A stretch of 6,384 nt of DNA from Planctomycetota bacterium (lineage in GTDB: Bacteria; Planctomycetota; B129-G9), in the NCBI GenBank assembly GCA_003644325.1, contig QNCA01000089.1, forward strand, positions 1 to 6,384. Reading direction: 5' to 3'. Every line of letters begins with the position of its first letter. Position 1 is the stretch's first letter. The notes below the pieces were generated by a model. It saw only the letters and a program-made list of their open reading frames with translations, was not told where the DNA came from and searched no databases. Below are positions 4,776-6,384 of this stretch, piece by piece. A program made the translations under genes and the position numbers.

Positions 4776-6302
4776 ATGAAGAAGAGAGTAATTTTAACAG
4801 GACTGTTTGTATGTGTTTTGATGTGGGGGAGCGCCGGGACGGCACGCGCCGACGGCGCAAAAGAAGACCTTTGCGGGTGCTGTGATGACTTGATCAAGGC
4901 GCTTATGGAAGACCCGGCCATTTCGGCAAAAACCAAGGAAGCCCTTTCAAGATTCGCCCAGGCGGTTGTGAAGAAACAGGAGCGTACATCATCCGTTACG
5001 CTGGGTGTATCTGACGAAATGCTGTCCGAGAAAATAGGCGAATGGTTCATGGACAAGAGCCGCATCAAGAACGCCGACGACCTTTTCGGCACGAAAGACA
5101 GGAAGGGCATATTTGAGCGTTTGAACATCTACGGCAACATCCGCATGCGCTACCAACTGAGCACCAACCGAGACCGGTATACGCAACGATATGGCTGGCA
5201 GGAAACCAGGTGCGATAGAAGCAATTTCAGTACTCGCTTCCGGCTCGGTTTTGAGTACGAGGTCAACCCCGACATGTGGGTCGGAGCGCGGGTGACCACG
5301 GGCTCTCACGATAACGCCAACACCGCCGAATCTGGCTGGGACAACGACTTTTCAAAATGGGATATTAACCTGGACAGGGTATACATCAAGTACGCGCCGT
5401 TCAATACCAACGCTCTCAAAATAGGGGAGAATGAAGCGAAACTGGATATCTACCTGGGTAAGTTCCAACACCATTGGCTGTTCCTGACAGGACCGGAATT
5501 CTGGGACGGCGACGTTCAACCGGAAGGCGTCGCGGCGGGACTCAAGTTCTACCCAAAGGACTGCAATTTCGTGGACCTGGTTCAATTGAGCCTCGCGGGG
5601 TATGTAATAGCCGAGGAGCCCAACAACGATGACGCCTCAACATTTGCCGCACAACTGCGGCTGGAGAAGTCGGTGGATTACCACGGCAAGTGGGATTTCA
5701 AGGTGGCGGGCGCGTTCTATGACTTCAATGACCCCGAAAGTTTCAACAACGGTTCCTCCATATGGAACTCCAGCGGGTCGGATTCCTTCAGCAACGGACT
5801 CAGGAACGCCCCCGGCGGCATCGGCTCACCGACGCCGCAGGAATTCATCAGCGATTTCGAATTGCTTCACTTCTACACCCAGGTGACCTACACCGGCATT
5901 GAAATCCTTAACCAGGTTCGCCCGATTTCACTTCTGTTCGAATACACGCACAATACCAATGCCGGCGAGGATTACGTATACGGGCATGGCGACCAAAACA
6001 AGGGTTACAACATTCTGCTCTACCTGGGTAAACTCAAGAAACAGGGCGACTGGAAAGTCGGCTACGGCTACTTCAACTTCGAGCGCGATTCGCTCTTCAC
6101 GCTCGTCAGCGGCAACGATTTCCCGTGGCAGACCAACTACGACGGCCACTGGATAGATACTTACTACAGAATGTTCGACAACACGACCCTGCACACACAA
6201 TTCTTCTTTGGTAAGCAGAAAATAGACGACAGTATGTACGAGGGAGCGCGCAGCGACAGGACGAACTTCCGCCTGCGCGTGGAAATCCTGGTGAACTTCT
6301 GA
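4776..6302 (+). CDS. Porin-like outer-membrane beta-barrel protein, copy B
   Basis: A 508-residue paralogue of the upstream porin, about 79% identical after the signal peptide region. Residues 1-25 are a Sec signal peptide (MKKR, hydrophobic core, cleavage after ARA). The cysteine cluster is C33-x-C35-C36, one residue tighter at its first gap than in copy A; C146 and C263 are shared, while the other two cysteines of copy A are replaced by G and F. A helical segment up to about residue 106 precedes the barrel, which starts near RLNIYGNIRMRYQ at about 116-128. The protein ends in LRVEILVNF, again with terminal Phe. Differences from copy A cluster in Asn/Gly/Asp-rich loop-like stretches (about 178-195, 243-247, 389-409), as expected for exposed loops and possibly a different permeation or phage-binding profile (inference). 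Own promoter, leader and terminator. Substrate unknown. Confidence 0.92.
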   Translation: MKKRVILTGLFVCVLMWGSAGTARADGAKEDLCGCCDDLIKALMEDPAISAKTKEALSRFAQAVVKKQERTSSVTLGVSDEMLSEKIGEWFMDKSRIKNADDLFGTKDRKGIFERLNIYGNIRMRYQLSTNRDRYTQRYGWQETRCDRSNFSTRFRLGFEYEVNPDMWVGARVTTGSHDNANTAESGWDNDFSKWDINLDRVYIKYAPFNTNALKIGENEAKLDIYLGKFQHHWLFLTGPEFWDGDVQPEGVAAGLKFYPKDCNFVDLVQLSLAGYVIAEEPNNDDASTFAAQLRLEKSVDYHGKWDFKVAGAFYDFNDPESFNNGSSIWNSSGSDSFSNGLRNAPGGIGSPTPQEFISDFELLHFYTQVTYTGIEILNQVRPISLLFEYTHNTNAGEDYVYGHGDQNKGYNILLYLGKLKKQGDWKVGYGYFNFERDSLFTLVSGNDFPWQTNYDGHWIDTYYRMFDNTTLHTQFFFGKQKIDDSMYEGARSDRTNFRLRVEILVNF

Positions 6303-6328
6303 CTGCCTGTCACATGCAGCAACGTCGA

Positions 6329-6364
6329 AGGGCGGAGATGTGAAAATCTCCGCCCTCCTTTTTT
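6329..6364 (+). terminator. Rho-independent terminator after second porin
   Basis: An 11-bp stem, 6329-6339 paired with 6346-6356, has a 6-base loop GTGAAA and is followed by CC and six T (6359-6364). It lies 26 bases after the stop. The stem core GGGCGGAG matches that of the first porin's terminator. Confidence 0.92.
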
Positions 6365-6384
6365 GGCGGAATGCGTCTCGTTCA

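Larger units (their letters stand above)
2690..6302 (+). repeat. Tandem duplication of promoter, leader and porin gene
   Basis: Copy A spans about 2690-4367 and copy B about 4622-6302. Homology begins upstream of the promoters: 22 identical bases at 2707-2728 and 4644-4665 include the -35 box, and 14 identical bases lie at 2745-2758 and 4682-4695. It then continues through the leaders and both coding regions. From about 3100 to the stop codons the copies align without indels at a constant offset of 1935 bases. The terminator and the spacer after copy A (4368-4620) have no counterpart upstream of copy A, so the duplication covers promoter to stop. The proteins are about 79% identical over the last 472 residues by eye count. 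Confidence 0.9.

Overview
The window reads as chromosomal DNA from a diderm (Gram-negative-type) bacterium of moderate to fairly high GC content. The evidence is an envelope HtrA/DegP-type protease and two proteins with Sec signal peptides, a beta-barrel-like body and a C-terminal phenylalanine, as in outer-membrane proteins. The phylum cannot be fixed from the sequence. The style suits an environmental, uncultured lineage (delta-proteobacteria-like, or PVC/Omnitrophota-like), but this is a guess.

Layout. Positions 1-122 hold a compact structured inverted repeat with paired tips and internal hairpins, resembling a small non-autonomous mobile element or REPIN-like repeat. The region at 123-288 leads into an HtrA/DegP serine protease (289-1791, +). 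A class III/U-type Sir2 deacetylase (1816-2577, -) converges on it, with only 24 bases between the stop codons and a GC hairpin at the junction. After a divergent intergenic region come two tandem paralogous porin-like genes (2844-4367 and 4776-6302, both +). Each has its own TTGACA-type promoter, a leader of about 90 nt, a strong Shine-Dalgarno and a Rho-independent terminator. The whole unit (promoter, leader and gene) has been duplicated. From about 3100 to the stops the two copies align at a constant offset of 1935 bases.

How the genes fit together. HtrA proteases degrade or chaperone misfolded envelope and outer-membrane proteins, so its position near two abundant-looking porins is plausible, but each gene appears to have its own transcription signals. 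The sirtuin is a cytoplasmic NAD-dependent deacylase with no evident link to the others.

Most notable points: the HtrA triad aspartate position is glutamate (E174); both porins carry a cysteine cluster just after the signal peptide; identity between the two porin genes is mosaic, which suggests gene conversion; and the palindrome-tipped structured repeat at the left edge. I found no CRISPR array, rRNA or tRNA gene, transposase or obvious novel defence system.
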